Source: Tamarix chinensis
Lineage: Eukaryota; Streptophyta; Magnoliopsida; Caryophyllales; Tamaricaceae
DNA length: 64,000 nt
Direction: 5' to 3'
Assembly (NCBI GenBank): GCA_030549775.1
Contig: CM060175.1
Coordinates: 95,099,470-95,163,469, forward strand
Part shown: piece by piece, positions 12,673-23,203 of the stretch
Layout of the letters: the number at the start of each line of letters is the position of its first letter
Numbering within the stretch: the stretch's first letter is position 1
The notes under the pieces: generated by a model
The model's database searches: none
What the model saw: only the letters and a program-made list of their open reading frames with translations
What the model was told of the DNA's origin: nothing
Made by a program: the position numbers and the translations under genes

Positions 12673-12686
12673 CACCCCCACACTTA
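12673..12686 (-). promoter_or_regulatory. E1 polypurine tract
   Basis: On the minus strand AAGTGTGGGGGTG lies directly before the 3' LTR, preceded by a conserved CTTGAGGACAAGCAAGAAGC segment. This is the expected plus-strand primer position. Confidence 0.8.
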
Positions 12687-12899
12687 GCTTCTTGCTTGTC
12701 CTCAAGCAAGTTATTACTCTAAACAGATAAAATTAAATTAACTAGCCACTTTCGTAGGTCTCACGATTACACTTAGCATGTGTAATAAGCCCTTTAAACC
12801 CCTAGGTCACCCATTGAGGACGAGTAAGGTCTCGTGAGGGTTTCGCAGATGATATACCCACAAAATCACACACAAATAAAATGAAAAATCACACCTAAA

Positions 12900-12940
<41 letters not shown>

Positions 12941-14670
12941 AACTAAAACCATATACCTAACGCCCTTAACCATATTTGTCTCAGAATCTTTTACTTTCAA
13001 ATGTCAAGATTAGCAATCAATCAAGATTCAGCATTAGGAGATTTAAAGAATCAATTTCAACATATGGTTCACACATAAACATGACAGGTATGAACAAATC
13101 AATATTATGGATGAAAATCTACCACGCCTTAGTCACATCAAGATCCATCCTCACTATGGATACCCTCTATTTTTTTTCTCTTAGATTCATGGCTACCAGT
13201 GCATAAAAAAAAACTCATGTATGTGAGCTAAGATGATAAAGATAACAAACGAGTCACATATATAAACAAAGAAAGCTCATGTTCTTGTGGATAAAACCTC
13301 ATGAAAGATACCAAATATTTGCCAAATGGACCGAACCATATGCTTAACTCTTGTGACTAATCTTCAACAGATCAAAGGCTGCTCATCTCAAGAATCAAAT
13401 AGGACTTACTTATTGGTTGTAGCGGGGTTTAAGGTAAAGAAGGGTATGGAGTATTTTAGGAGTGTGGTGCTAAAAAGATCAAGAGCTAGTGGAATCTAAT
13501 AATTAGATGAAATATAAGCATAACTCCACATCAATGATTAATGATACACCTCTCCGTCTTTACAATAAAATGTAACATGAATAGAACTTTGCTCAACATA
13601 ATCTCCATAACTCCCTCTCTTCCTTATATCCTAACATTTTTTTTTTCTTCTTCTTTTTTTTTTCATTTTTTTTTCCATTTTTTTGACAATTTTCTTTTTT
13701 TTTCATTTTTTTTTCTTTTCATTCAATTTTTTTTATCTCCACCAAACATAACCAACCCCTTTCTTAGCATAAATACATATATTTCTTTCACACACACACA
13801 CATACACAATAACTCTTTATATCCATAATGATTTGATTTCCTTCCACTAGCTTTAAGCAAAGGTAAGGACATTAAGGCCCGAAGGTTATTTAATGTGGGT
13901 AATATAAAAAAATGTATGCTCCATGTATAGGCTCAAAAGGGTTTCTATGGGGTGTACATCCTGTATACACAAATCAGGTTAAGCTATTTGATCATGTGAT
14001 GGAAAATTCCTAAGCTGCCTTTATCATTTTCTCAATCAGAGCATGTTTTGACTATAAGCTTCGACTAGCACAAGAGTAAGTTCTAGTAATTTCTATAGTC
14101 CATTACAAGATCTATGGCAAATAATTTGATCAAATCAATTAAATATATATGAGGTTTACAAAGAAATTTTGAAGCCAAGAAATAGTAGATGATTTTATGT
14201 AAATTCGCTCAGAAAAAGAAGGTACATATGGTTCAAAAGCTCACTGAGGAATGTGATGAATCTCAACATGCCATGTCGGTGGTTAGAAAATCATACACGT
14301 TCTTTCTCCATTCACATTTGGGCACATAGATATGTGTTCCCTATATCGAAATTAACACAAAAAATCTCCACTTACTTTATCTCAATTTCATGATCCTCTT
14401 TTCGTTAGATTTCAAAGATATATTCCTCATTAACTAGTTAAGGGTTCCTACGACTCTAAAAATACTAAACACTCTAAAAACTCTAAAAAAAAATTTTTTT
14501 TTAAACAATAAATTGTTTTTTTTTGAAAATAATAAAACACATACACCCCCACACTTAAATCACACATTGTCCTCAATGTGTAAACAACTAAAGAAACATG
14601 TAATTTTAAGTATGAAGAAAACAAACTAAAATAAATAAATAAATAAAGGATAGAAAACTCCCTTATGACA
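12687..14670 (-). other. Conserved non-coding 3' region of E1
   Basis: About 2 kb between the ORF and the purine tract with no supported ORF. It can be followed almost throughout in E2 (about 36884-38795, opposite strand), including the GAGATTCATCAC block and a poly-T/poly-A tract (13620-13735) that corresponds to 37805-37910. An env-like or regulatory origin is possible, but no domain is visible. Confidence 0.7.
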
Positions 14671-14686
14671 TTGGGTTGCCTCCCAA
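14671..14686 (-). promoter_or_regulatory. TTGGGAGGCAACCCAA hairpin motif, E1
   Basis: A 16-bp inverted repeat (TTGGG/CCCAA) a short way after the ORF end. It is identical in E2 at 36868-36883. A GCGCT-TTGGGAGGCAACCCAA motif of this kind is, to my knowledge, characteristic of the end of the coding region in Athila/Tat-type elements. Confidence 0.7.
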
Positions 14687-14736
14687 GTAGCGCTTGTTTT
14701 TATGTCTTCAGCCTGACATGATCTCGGTTTACTCGT

Positions 14737-16224
14737 TCAAGGTGGATACGTCCACTTGAGAGCTGCTTCACCAAATCCTTCCTTGTGATGATCATCTTTA
14801 TCCTGCAAGGAAGAAAAAGACAAAATGTTAGATTTAATGAAAGATTTGATCCAGCAAGAACGTAACTTACCTAGATTAGAGTTTAAACTGGTGTGTAAAG
14901 AGAGAATATTTTGCCCAATATCCATGTATCTTGATCTCTCTATCGAAGGAACATATTTTTCCATCTCAAAATCTTTAAACACGTCCTTCCAACATAACCT
15001 CTCCTTTGGAGCATCACGCTTCTTATTAAATGTATCCAAGGTGATTTGATTACTCTCTTCACTCTTGGATCCATACAACCTGCTAAAAGAGGGAAAACAA
15101 GGAGTGTGGTTAGCATATATAAAATCAAAGTGGATCAAAGGCTTACCTTGTATCTCATGGTCATCTCCAAGCAAAAGTGGGGAATAAATGTTCAAAGATG
15201 GTATATGGGAGGTGAAAGTGATAGTCTTGTCATCCATATACTTCTCTTTGTTCACTTGATCCTCATTTTGATGAGATTCTTCTTCTACTTTTATAAGCTC
15301 TTCTTCCACTTGATCTTGATCTTGCTCTTCAATGTTTTTCATGGAAACCTCCTCAACTAACTCATCCTCACATTCAGATATGGCATCATCATACTCATAA
15401 CTCTCACTTGAATTTGGAATTGAAGTACTAAAGAGCTCTTCTTGTGCTTGTAATTGATTCATCATGTTGACCATATCACCCATTTTCTCCTCTATCACTG
15501 ACACCCTTTCATTTTGTCTAACCTGACTTTGCATAAGTTGATTTAGGCTTTTTGCCAACTGGTTTTGATCATTTATCAGTTCTTCAAGAAGCTTATCCAT
15601 TTTTTCTGAACTTGAGGGTTCCGAAACTGGAGAAAATTCTTGTTGAGGATAATATTTTGACGCTTCATATTCACATATGTAAGGCTCTTGATATGGCACT
15701 GAATAATGATCATTCATTTGTATCAGTTGATTTTGGCTTTCTGCCAACTGGTTTTGACCATTCATCAGCTCTTCAAGAATCTTATCCAATTTTTCTGAAC
15801 TTGAGGGTTCCGAAACTGGAGAAAATTCTTGTTGAGGATAATATTTTGACGCTTCATATTCACATATGTAAGGCTCTTGATATGGCACTTGATACTGATC
15901 ATTCATCTCCCATCCAAAGTTGGGTTGATGCCTCATTTTCGAATAGTATGTGCTTGTATAGGGATTTTGTCCTTGAAAACCATTGAAAGATTGAGCACCA
16001 GATTGTGTCCATCCTCCTCCTCTCATAGCTTGTTCATGGTAAGCATATGGATTTCCTTGTGTATGACACACTCCATTTGTATTCATAATTCCAGTAGCTT
16101 CAGCTGCCTGCAAAACAAGATTGGAGAATAGGTGAAGTCTATCATCAAAATTGCTTAAACTTACCTCATTTACTCTTGAATTAAGATTCATGCCAAGTTG
16201 TCCATAACCCAAGGATCCTCTCAT
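14737..16224 (-). CDS. E1 gag-like ORF (495 aa)
   Basis: One intact frame. Residues about 50-110 are rich in Gly/Gln/Tyr and contain NPYTSTYYSKMRHQPNFGW, which resembles the NPYS-TYNPGWR-HPNFSW region of Athila gag. Two tandem 63-residue copies follow (about 107-169 and 170-232), each an MND-Y...PYQEPY...SSSEK segment ending in a Gln/Leu-rich coiled-coil-like part. An acidic Glu-rich stretch (about 265-325) comes next, then a C-terminal part I do not recognise. Capsid and protease domains are absent. The start ATG lies just after an acceptor-like TTTTCAG. Three GTAAG...AG segments inside the ORF look like introns (57, 64 and 68 nt), with matching signals in E2, so the 495-aa reading may apply only to unspliced RNA. 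Function is inferred to be structural or RNA-binding at most. Confidence 0.75.
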   Translation of the reverse strand: MRGSLGYGQLGMNLNSRVNEVSLSNFDDRLHLFSNLVLQAAEATGIMNTNGVCHTQGNPYAYHEQAMRGGGWTQSGAQSFNGFQGQNPYTSTYYSKMRHQPNFGWEMNDQYQVPYQEPYICEYEASKYYPQQEFSPVSEPSSSEKLDKILEELMNGQNQLAESQNQLIQMNDHYSVPYQEPYICEYEASKYYPQQEFSPVSEPSSSEKMDKLLEELINDQNQLAKSLNQLMQSQVRQNERVSVIEEKMGDMVNMMNQLQAQEELFSTSIPNSSESYEYDDAISECEDELVEEVSMKNIEEQDQDQVEEELIKVEEESHQNEDQVNKEKYMDDKTITFTSHIPSLNIYSPLLLGDDHEIQGKPLIHFDFIYANHTPCFPSFSRLYGSKSEESNQITLDTFNKKRDAPKERLCWKDVFKDFEMEKYVPSIERSRYMDIGQNILSLHTSLNSNLGKLRSCWIKSFIKSNILSFSSLQDKDDHHKEGFGEAALKWTYPP

Positions 16225-16380
16225 AGCTACCTGAAAACACTAACACTTCAAAGGAAAAGGTTAATAACAAAACACACCAAAACTCCTAAGAAAATCTAAA
16301 ACAAACTAAAAGAAAAAAATACAAAAACACTAAGAATAAAAACACACTAAAAATACTAGCAAAATAAAGGTGAAGTTACC

Positions 16381-16400
16381 AATCCCCGGCAACGGCGCCA
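16381..16400 (-). promoter_or_regulatory. E1 primer binding site, tRNA-Asp
   Basis: On the plus strand the sequence reads ...CCCCGGCAACGGCGCCA, the 3' end of plant tRNA-Asp(GTC) including CCA. On the element's own strand it is TGGCGCCGTTGCCGGGG, a few bases inside the 5' LTR. The same site occurs in E2. Confidence 0.9.
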
Positions 16401-16405
16401 AAAAT

Positions 16406-18210
16406 TGGTGCGACCGTAGCCGGCACGCAATTTAAACCCTCTTGTTGTCAAATGTAGCACTGGTAAATAAGGGTATCGTTCTAAACCGGGGATTGAGAGG
16501 GCTCACCTCTATCTAACTAGCTTAAACTATAAATAAAATAAAAACACTAAATAACCTAAAATAAATAAATAAGAAAAATACTAATGGGGGTTTATCAAAA
16601 TAAGAATAAAATAATAAAAGGATTAAATAAAATAAAATAAACTAATAATGAAAATAATGGAAGACGATGGGAAATAATGGGAAACTAGCAGATATGAGAA
16701 ATATGTTAGGGAAATAAAAATCCACCACTAGATTAGATCGAGATATAATATTTATTTCTAAGTCATCTTTTAATCGTGAGAAAGAGATCGACCAAGTTGC
16801 ACACCAAAAGCAGGTCTATACACCTTATATTACTTCCCTTAATTAAATTAATACGACAAAGCGCCAATATTAACCCTATTAAATACTAGCAGTATAGCAG
16901 CAACAAGCGGCTCCTATATTTAACTAGATTTAATGCATTAAGTGTAAGTGGAAGGCTGTCAATCTAAGTACCCATACTAGTACAAAAAGCATGTCTAGCT
17001 GTATTTCCTTTTCTTGACCCACACGTATCGAAACGTTTTACCACTTCGGTTAGAATCACAAAACGATTAGGTGAATTGTTATCTAACCTAGCTGCAATTT
17101 ATACATATAAATTCTAGTATATTTAGATGGCCACCTCGCAGGCAAATAATCCTACATACTGTCACTTATGAGGTACCAGAACAAGGCATGCACCAAATAA
17201 ACTATACTGGACAGAATCACACATATAAACGATAGCAATTAATTTAGAGTCAAGAAACAATCTCACGAAACAAAGAAAATAAAATTATAATTCAAATCAT
17301 AATCTAGGGTTTCAAATTATTCCCTAACAATAATTAATCAGCCAACCATAATTAAAGAATTAATTACACAGAAATATATATCTAAAATATAAATTGAAAA
17401 TAAGAGAAATAAATAACCGGAATTAATTTTGAATTAAAGATCAAGAATTTATTCAGATAAAAATTAATTTTATCTGAAATAAATTCTACCGGATATTAAA
17501 TTCTTCTCTAATTTTCTTCCTTGTTTGCCTTGATTTTCGTGCGTAATTCTTTTTCTTTTTCTTTTTCTGGCCGGCGGCTGCTGGCGCTGACAGGGCTGCT
17601 GCCTCAGGCCTCGAACTCCGTGCGGAGGCTATCCTCTGCGCGTCCCTGTGCTTGCGTCGTTCTTCTCTGTCCCGTCTCGCCCGAGCCTATAAAGGCTCTC
17701 TCTTCCGAGCCTGAGAAGGCTCCGCCTCTCTCTGCCGATTGCCCTGTGACGTGCGGCCTGTTCTCTGCCAAACGGCAGAGGCTGCCTCTCGCCTCCTCCC
17801 TCTCTCTGCGTCGCTGGCCTGCTTTTTATAATTTTCTGTGCCCCACGCCACGTCAGCCCTCGCCCGGCTGACTCTCCTTCTCCCGTGCGGCTCCGTTTGG
17901 TTTATTTTGTTACAGGCCTTTGGGCCTTCGGCCTTCGGCCGTTGGTCCAAAGGTCTTATTTTTTTTTTCTTTTTTTTTTAATTTTCTTTTATTTAAAAAC
18001 AAAACCTGCAAAATAAAATTCAATAAATATTAATAAATAATATTTATTCTAAATTTACATTAATTTATATCATTTTAGCTCAAATAATAAAATTTATGCA
18101 ATTTTTACCACTTAAGCATAAAATAATAATTATTCCCCTATATTAGTTAAATAAACTACCAAAAACTAAGATTATAAGGGTATAAAATGTGTCAAAATAT
18201 GAACTCATCA
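16406..18210 (-). repeat. E1 5' LTR
   Basis: A 1805-bp LTR, nearly identical to 10875-12672. It is 7 bp longer because of a poly-T tract difference near 17960-17980, and two base changes are visible (near 17536 and 17606). Confidence 0.93.
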
Positions 18211-18900
18211 ATTTTATGGTGGTGTATGGGGGAATCTAACCTTGGGTTTTGTGTGGATCGAATCTTGGGTTTTGCATGGAGGAATCTTGGGTTTTTGTAT
18301 GGTGGAATCTAGGGTTTTGCATGGATGAGTCTAGGGTTTGCATGGTTGAATTTAGGGTTTCACGTGGGAGTTTTAGGGCATGAAAAATTCGAATGATTGC
18401 ATGAGATGTGTAACGTTTGCATAGGCATGAAATTTACGTAAGAAAAGTTAATTTGGGATGTGAGGAAGGTAATGTAAGTGTTGTTTGGGTGTTTGAACAT
18501 TTTGGGTGAAAAATAGTACGTGGAGCAATATAAGAGTATGTAGGAGACTGAGCTAGGGTTTGTGTGGACAATTAGGGTTTGGTGTGGCTGCTTAGGGTTT
18601 TTTTGGTATCATGTGTTTTTGGTGAATAAAGTGTAATTATGAGGGTGGAATTTATGAGTTGTGATGTGTGGAATGTTAAACTGATTTGGGTTGGGTGAAG
18701 TGGAGTAAGATGGGCCACTAAGGCCTAAACTAGGGTTTCTGGGAAGTTAGAAGGTGTAGGGTTCTCATGGTGTAATAAGGATCACTTGGAGGATATGTGT
18801 TAAAAGAGTGATTCATGCACGTCTAGGGTTAAAATTTTCCGAATAATATACTTAAGACATTAATCACTTAAAGTGGAAGATTGTTGAGTCGGGCCCAGAC

Positions 18901-19240
18901 CGGTCCACCGGCAAATAATAGTGGTTAGGTGCTATATACCCTGTGTGTTTCTGGTCCACCGGCTATAATAGTGGTCAAGCTTTATACCTGTGCGTTTTCG
19001 GTCCACCGGTTATAATAGTGGGAGATTCCGTGCTCAACAAAACTGAACATATTTGTGCCAAGACATGGGAAAGACACTAAGTACTTACAGTGGAACACCA
19101 TGCGAGCAAGGGTCAGATCTGTCCACCGGTGAATAATAGTGGCCAGGTACTACGATATCCTGGAGACCAATCCACCGGCTATAATAGTGGTCAGGTGCTA
19201 TATACCCTGTGTGTTTCCGGTCCACCGGCTATAATAGTGG
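18901..19240 (+). repeat. CCACCGG...ATAATAGTGG module array in LTR 1
   Basis: Six copies of a 19-20 bp imperfect palindrome, CCACCGGCTATAATAGTGG or close variants. They are separated by spacers of about 30-120 bp that often contain GTGCTATATACCCTGTG. Counterparts occur in LTR 2 (40669-40890), LTR 3 (6100-6440), LTR 4 (57740-58045), LTR 5 (60330-60860) and LTR 7 (62880-63240). Confidence 0.85.
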
Positions 19241-19854
19241 GGTTCCCGTACTTGTATGGATTTGATAAAAAGCATAGTGTGAATTGACTTCTGATAAGAA
19301 ATTAATTAAGTAATTGAATCGGATTATATATGGGCCTTTGTACTTTTACCTGGATGGTCGTATGCAATTATGATATCATGTTGGTGATTATGCTCTTTTA
19401 TTTCTTCTGCATTATTTATGTGTTTATGTGTTGGACTTAGTGCTCGGTTACCTTACTCAGTACGTAGCGTATTGATCACCCTTTTTCATAGGTGTTGCTC
19501 ATTTCCACGAGCAGAAGGCCCTTTCTGACTTTGTACAGGTGGGCGATACATCCGGCGGGGATGAGTGTTGAGCTTGTGATTGGCTCAAAGTTCGAGAGAG
19601 TTGTGGCCATATTTACTCTTTATGCGATGTATTTCTTTTTGTTATTTCTTTTATATCGGATTTATCCAATTTGATTTATTACTTTGTATTGAGTACTTTA
19701 AATTAATCTTTTATCAGTTGTAGGCTATTTCTCTTTTGAATATGAATAATAATTCTTTATGCGTACTCTGATTTTTGTTTTACAACTGTTTAATACTTAT
19801 TTGAAGTTTAGATTCTCTTGATTCATAATTGATTATTAATTTTCTTAGCCTTAG

Positions 19855-19900
19855 CACTTGGTACTGAAACGGTCAGAAAGAACCGGTTTGGTACTAAGTG
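19855..19900 (+). other. Terminal hairpin of LTR 1
   Basis: An inverted repeat with arms CACTTGGTACTGAAACGGT and ACCGGTTTGGTACTAAGTG and a short AGAAAGA-type loop. It is followed by the conserved GTGGTGGTAACATCC, about 85 bp before the LTR end. The equivalent hairpins are at 5590-5631, 22956-22988, 58541-58576, 61518-61560, 62353-62391 and, less clearly, 52211-52251. Confidence 0.75.
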
Positions 19901-19990
19901 TGGTGGTAACATCCCCATAATTCACAGGTTTTTAAATATTAAATTCTTCCGCTTAAAAAAAAGTAGTAAATTTTGGGGTGTTACAAGACT

Positions 19991-20345
19991 TTATCTACTT
20001 TTCATGTTAAGAACATGGTGCTCTAGAAATAACATAGAGAGCACAAGCTCACAATTTTATGTTGGTATGATTTCTTGACTGATTTTAGCATAAGAGAACT
20101 ATCAGACACTTTGCACCATTGCTAGAAGCAAATGTTGCCTTCTCCATAAGAGGATGTAAAAATAGACAAGGTTAGAGTCATGGTACGATTGTGGTAGTAG
20201 GTCTAACAGCACATGGAGCAATCCTGATATCTAGAAGAAAGGGGAAAAGTCCACAAATAATGATCCAATTAGAAACCCCACAATATAAATTGGGAATAAT
20301 TATCATAGATGTGGTGCAGTAGGACATTTGGTTCCGTACCTGTTG
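19991..20345 (+). pseudogene. Copia gag fragment 3 with zinc-knuckle relic
   Basis: Continues gag after solo LTR 1 (a TLSTFHVKNMVL-like reading, matching the FSTFHASN-L region of plant Copia gag). It ends in a damaged CCHC zinc knuckle, visible as HRCGAVGHL with later residues lost (about 20300-20345). Stops are frequent. Confidence 0.7.
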
Positions 20346-20358
20346 TATTACCCCACAC

Positions 20359-22865
20359 TTGATAAAGTTATACGAATATTTGATCAAAGATAAAGGTGGA
20401 GAGACCAATCTTATGGAGACTGAAAGGAAGACACCAACATGTACGTTTGGTTTTTTCGACATCCTTATAAACCCCATCAAGACACACAACATCACTACTC
20501 ATAATTTAGTTGACAAAAAGTTGTTTTCTCTATGGCACAAAAGACTTGGTCACTCAAGTAAAATAATGATCCATAGAAACATGGCAAATTCACATGGTCG
20601 CCCACTAAAGAATATGAAAGTTCTTTCGATGGTTGACATTACATGCACAACTTATTATTTTAGAAAAATCATATATAAGGTCATTCGCGACAAAAGTAAG
20701 CTCAAAATCTCATATATTCCTTGAGTACATTCAAGAAGACATATGTGGCACCATAACACCTCCATGTGGATCATTTTGATATTTCATAGTGTTAGTAAAT
20801 ATGTTAACTCGATTGCCACATGTCAGCCTAATATCAATGATGAATGTTGTGTTTGTAAGACTTTTAGCCCAAATAATTAAATTAAGGGTCATTTTCTTAA
20901 TCATACAATCAAGAAAGTCAATTTGGATAATGTAGGGTAACTTACATCCTATAGTTTTTATGACTATTGGTAATCAATGGGGACCACATTGGAGCATTAT
21001 GTGGCTTATACTCATACTCAAAATGGACTTGCAAATTCATTAACTAAGTGGTTAGAAATGATATCTCAAATATTGTCAATGGGGGTCAAAATAACGTTCC
21101 TTGAGGTAGGGACATGCAATCCCAAATGTTGCCTAATTGATTTATCTTAGGCCAATCACCTATCATGACTATTCCCCACTGCAACATATCTCTAAACGAT
21201 ATACTGACATCTCACACTTAAATGTGTTTATATGTGAGATTCATATCCCAATTCCTCCCCCCTCCACAACAATCTAAAATGGGGCCACATAAAAGGCTAG
21301 GAATTTATGCTAGCTATGAAGTCCCAATATTACAAAGTATCTAGAACCATGTAGTGGAGATTTATTTACAACCAGATACTTATATTATAACTTTGGAAAA
21401 ATAGTTTTTCTAGCACTAGGAGGAGAAGAAAATGAGATCATTAATAAAGATATCACATAGAATGCCACTTCCATGAAACTCCTAGATCCTATTACAAATA
21501 AAAGTGAACTTGAAGCTTAGAGGATAATCCACTTATAAAACATAACTAATAGGCTACCAGATGCATTTTCTAATTCTAAGAAAGTTACAATGTCAAATAT
21601 AACAACTTACAATGTTTCAGATAGTAGAGAAGTCCCTATAGGGACTTCTTCCAAACAAATAAAAAGTAAGCCGCAAGTACACCGGAAGCTTGGTAGATCA
21701 CTTGTCTCTAAATATTTAAATTCTCAAATGAAAAAAGAATCCATGAAAAATCAGAAAATATTTTCATTTATCCATAAGTAATGATGAAGATAAAATCTTT
21801 GAATTAATTTTATTAAAGGGTCATGTTGACAAAGATAATGATAAGTTTGATGATAATTATGAGTGGTAAATCACTTATGTAAACACCAAAATTGGATGGT
21901 ATAGAAATTAGATTAACATCTTTTATAGACTTAAACAGTCAGAGCGAATGTGGTATAATCGCCTTAGTGAATAGCTACTGAATTAAGGATATGGGAACGA
22001 TCTTATCAGTCCATGCCTTTTCATCAAGACAAAAAAAGGTTTGTAATCATCGTTATTTATGTTGATGATCTAAATAACATAGAAACTTCCGGAAAGAGAT
22101 ACGACAAGCAACATATTACCTAAAGGAAGAGTTCAAAATGAAATACTTGGGAGCTACCAAGTACTACCTTATACTTTAGTTTGAAAAAACTAAGGATAGT
22201 GTTGTTATCCATCAATCAAACTACGTAGAAAGGTTTTAAAGAGTTTTAACATGGATAAAATGTACCCATTAAGTACACTTATGGTAGTTTAGTTGCATAA
22301 TATCAATAAATACCCATTTTCCCTAAGGAAAGTAATGAAAAAAAAAATACTTGGTCCTAAAGTACCATACCTAAGTGATATTGGTGCTTTATTATATCTT
22401 ACTAGTAATAGCCAACTTAACATACCATTTGTAGTGAATCTACTATCAAGATATAGTTTGTCATCTACATGAAGGCATTAGAATGGTGTAAAACAAGTCA
22501 TATGTTATTTATAGGGAAAATTAAAATGGGACTACTTTACAAAAGAAATGAGGAAGAAAAATTTACCCAGTTACTTGATTATTCTAATGTAGGGTATTTA
22601 TTCGATCTACATAAAACAATATCCAAATCAAGTTATATATTTCTACATGGTGAAATTTTAATTTCTTGGTGCTCAACCAAATATACTATAGTAGTCATTT
22701 TGTCAAACTGTACGAAGTTGATTGCATTATCTAAGATAAGATAAGAATGTGTTTGGCTCAAGTAATTGATGCATCATATTTATGGATCATGTAGATTGGA
22801 AGCAATTCAAAGAGATTTTATGGTGACATATGAAGATAATGCATCTTTTATTACACAAATCGAGG
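20359..22865 (+). pseudogene. Copia pol remnant (pre-integrase, RT, RNase H)
   Basis: The first open piece (20359-20724) carries the gag-pre-integrase signature LFSLWHKRLGHSS. Later pieces give YVDDL in reverse transcriptase (about 22050-22075), a YLGATKYYL-like RT segment, and the ALEWCKTS...GYLFDLHKTISKSSYIF start of RNase H (22469-22744). Integrase is only faintly recognisable. There are multiple stops and frameshifts. The gene breaks at 22870, where solo LTR 2 is inserted inside the RNase H domain, and resumes at 44787. Confidence 0.85.
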
Positions 22866-23203
22866 AATATTGAAACACCCCCAAAATTTACAGTTGAAAA
22901 TTTTCATTTATGTAGAAAATCATACACTAAAACAAGGGATGCTACCACTATGATCGGCACAAGATTGACTCCCAACCAATCTCATACCAACCATAAGGCT
23001 AGAAAATTTAAAGGTATTAATATGAGTAATAAATAAAACCACTATAGTTCCAACACTTTATAAATAAAATAGAGTGTGCAGATTTCAGAGTTGATACAGA
23101 AATGGAAAGCAAATACAATAATGGCCCCTATGGGGGATTTAAAATGGTAAATAAAACAATAAGAAACTCAGATAAAGGTAAGTTTGGACAACACCCTCTC
23201 GGA

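Larger units (their letters stand above)
10875..18210 (-). mobile_element. E1, young non-autonomous Athila-like Ty3/gypsy element
   Basis: A 7336-bp element with two long LTRs, TG...CA ends and a perfect TSD, ATTTT (10870-10874 and 18211-18215). The internal region of only 3.7 kb holds a tRNA-Asp primer site, one gag-like ORF, about 2 kb of non-coding sequence and a purine tract. It has no protease, RT, RNase H or integrase. By eye the LTRs differ at two bases plus one poly-T tract indel, so the insertion is recent. It is inserted in solo LTR 1. The Athila-lineage label rests on the primer type, the gag-like NPY..-HPNF-W pattern and the TTGGGAGGCAACCCAA motif after the ORF. Confidence 0.9.
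7697..19985 (+). mobile_element. Solo LTR-like unit 1, interrupted by E1
   Basis: Begins TGAAATGCCCC and ends GGGGTGTTACA. The flanks AAACT (7692-7696) and AGACT (19986-19990) are a 5-bp TSD with one change. Without E1 it is about 4.9 kb. The order is AT-rich start, pyrimidine-rich block with a TATA box (8735), ATT-type repeats, an AG-exon-GT-like cassette (10319-10380), a TTAGGGTTT/GCATGG-rich stretch (about 18230-18620), CCACCGG modules (18901-19240), a conserved ACTCAGTACGTAGCG block (19456-19470), a short acidic frame, and a hairpin (19855-19900). Long LTRs with TGTAACACCCC-type ends are known from Del/Tekay-like Ty3/gypsy elements. That assignment is an inference, because no internal region is present. 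Confidence 0.85.

Noticed and set aside
15552..15986. 144-codon plus-strand frame with an internal repeat
   Set aside because: The reverse-strand shadow of the duplicated module in the E1 gag-like ORF.
19841..19920. Possible tRNA gene suggested by the hairpin near the LTR 1 end
   Set aside because: Only one stem is present. There is no cloverleaf, anticodon arm or T-arm consensus.
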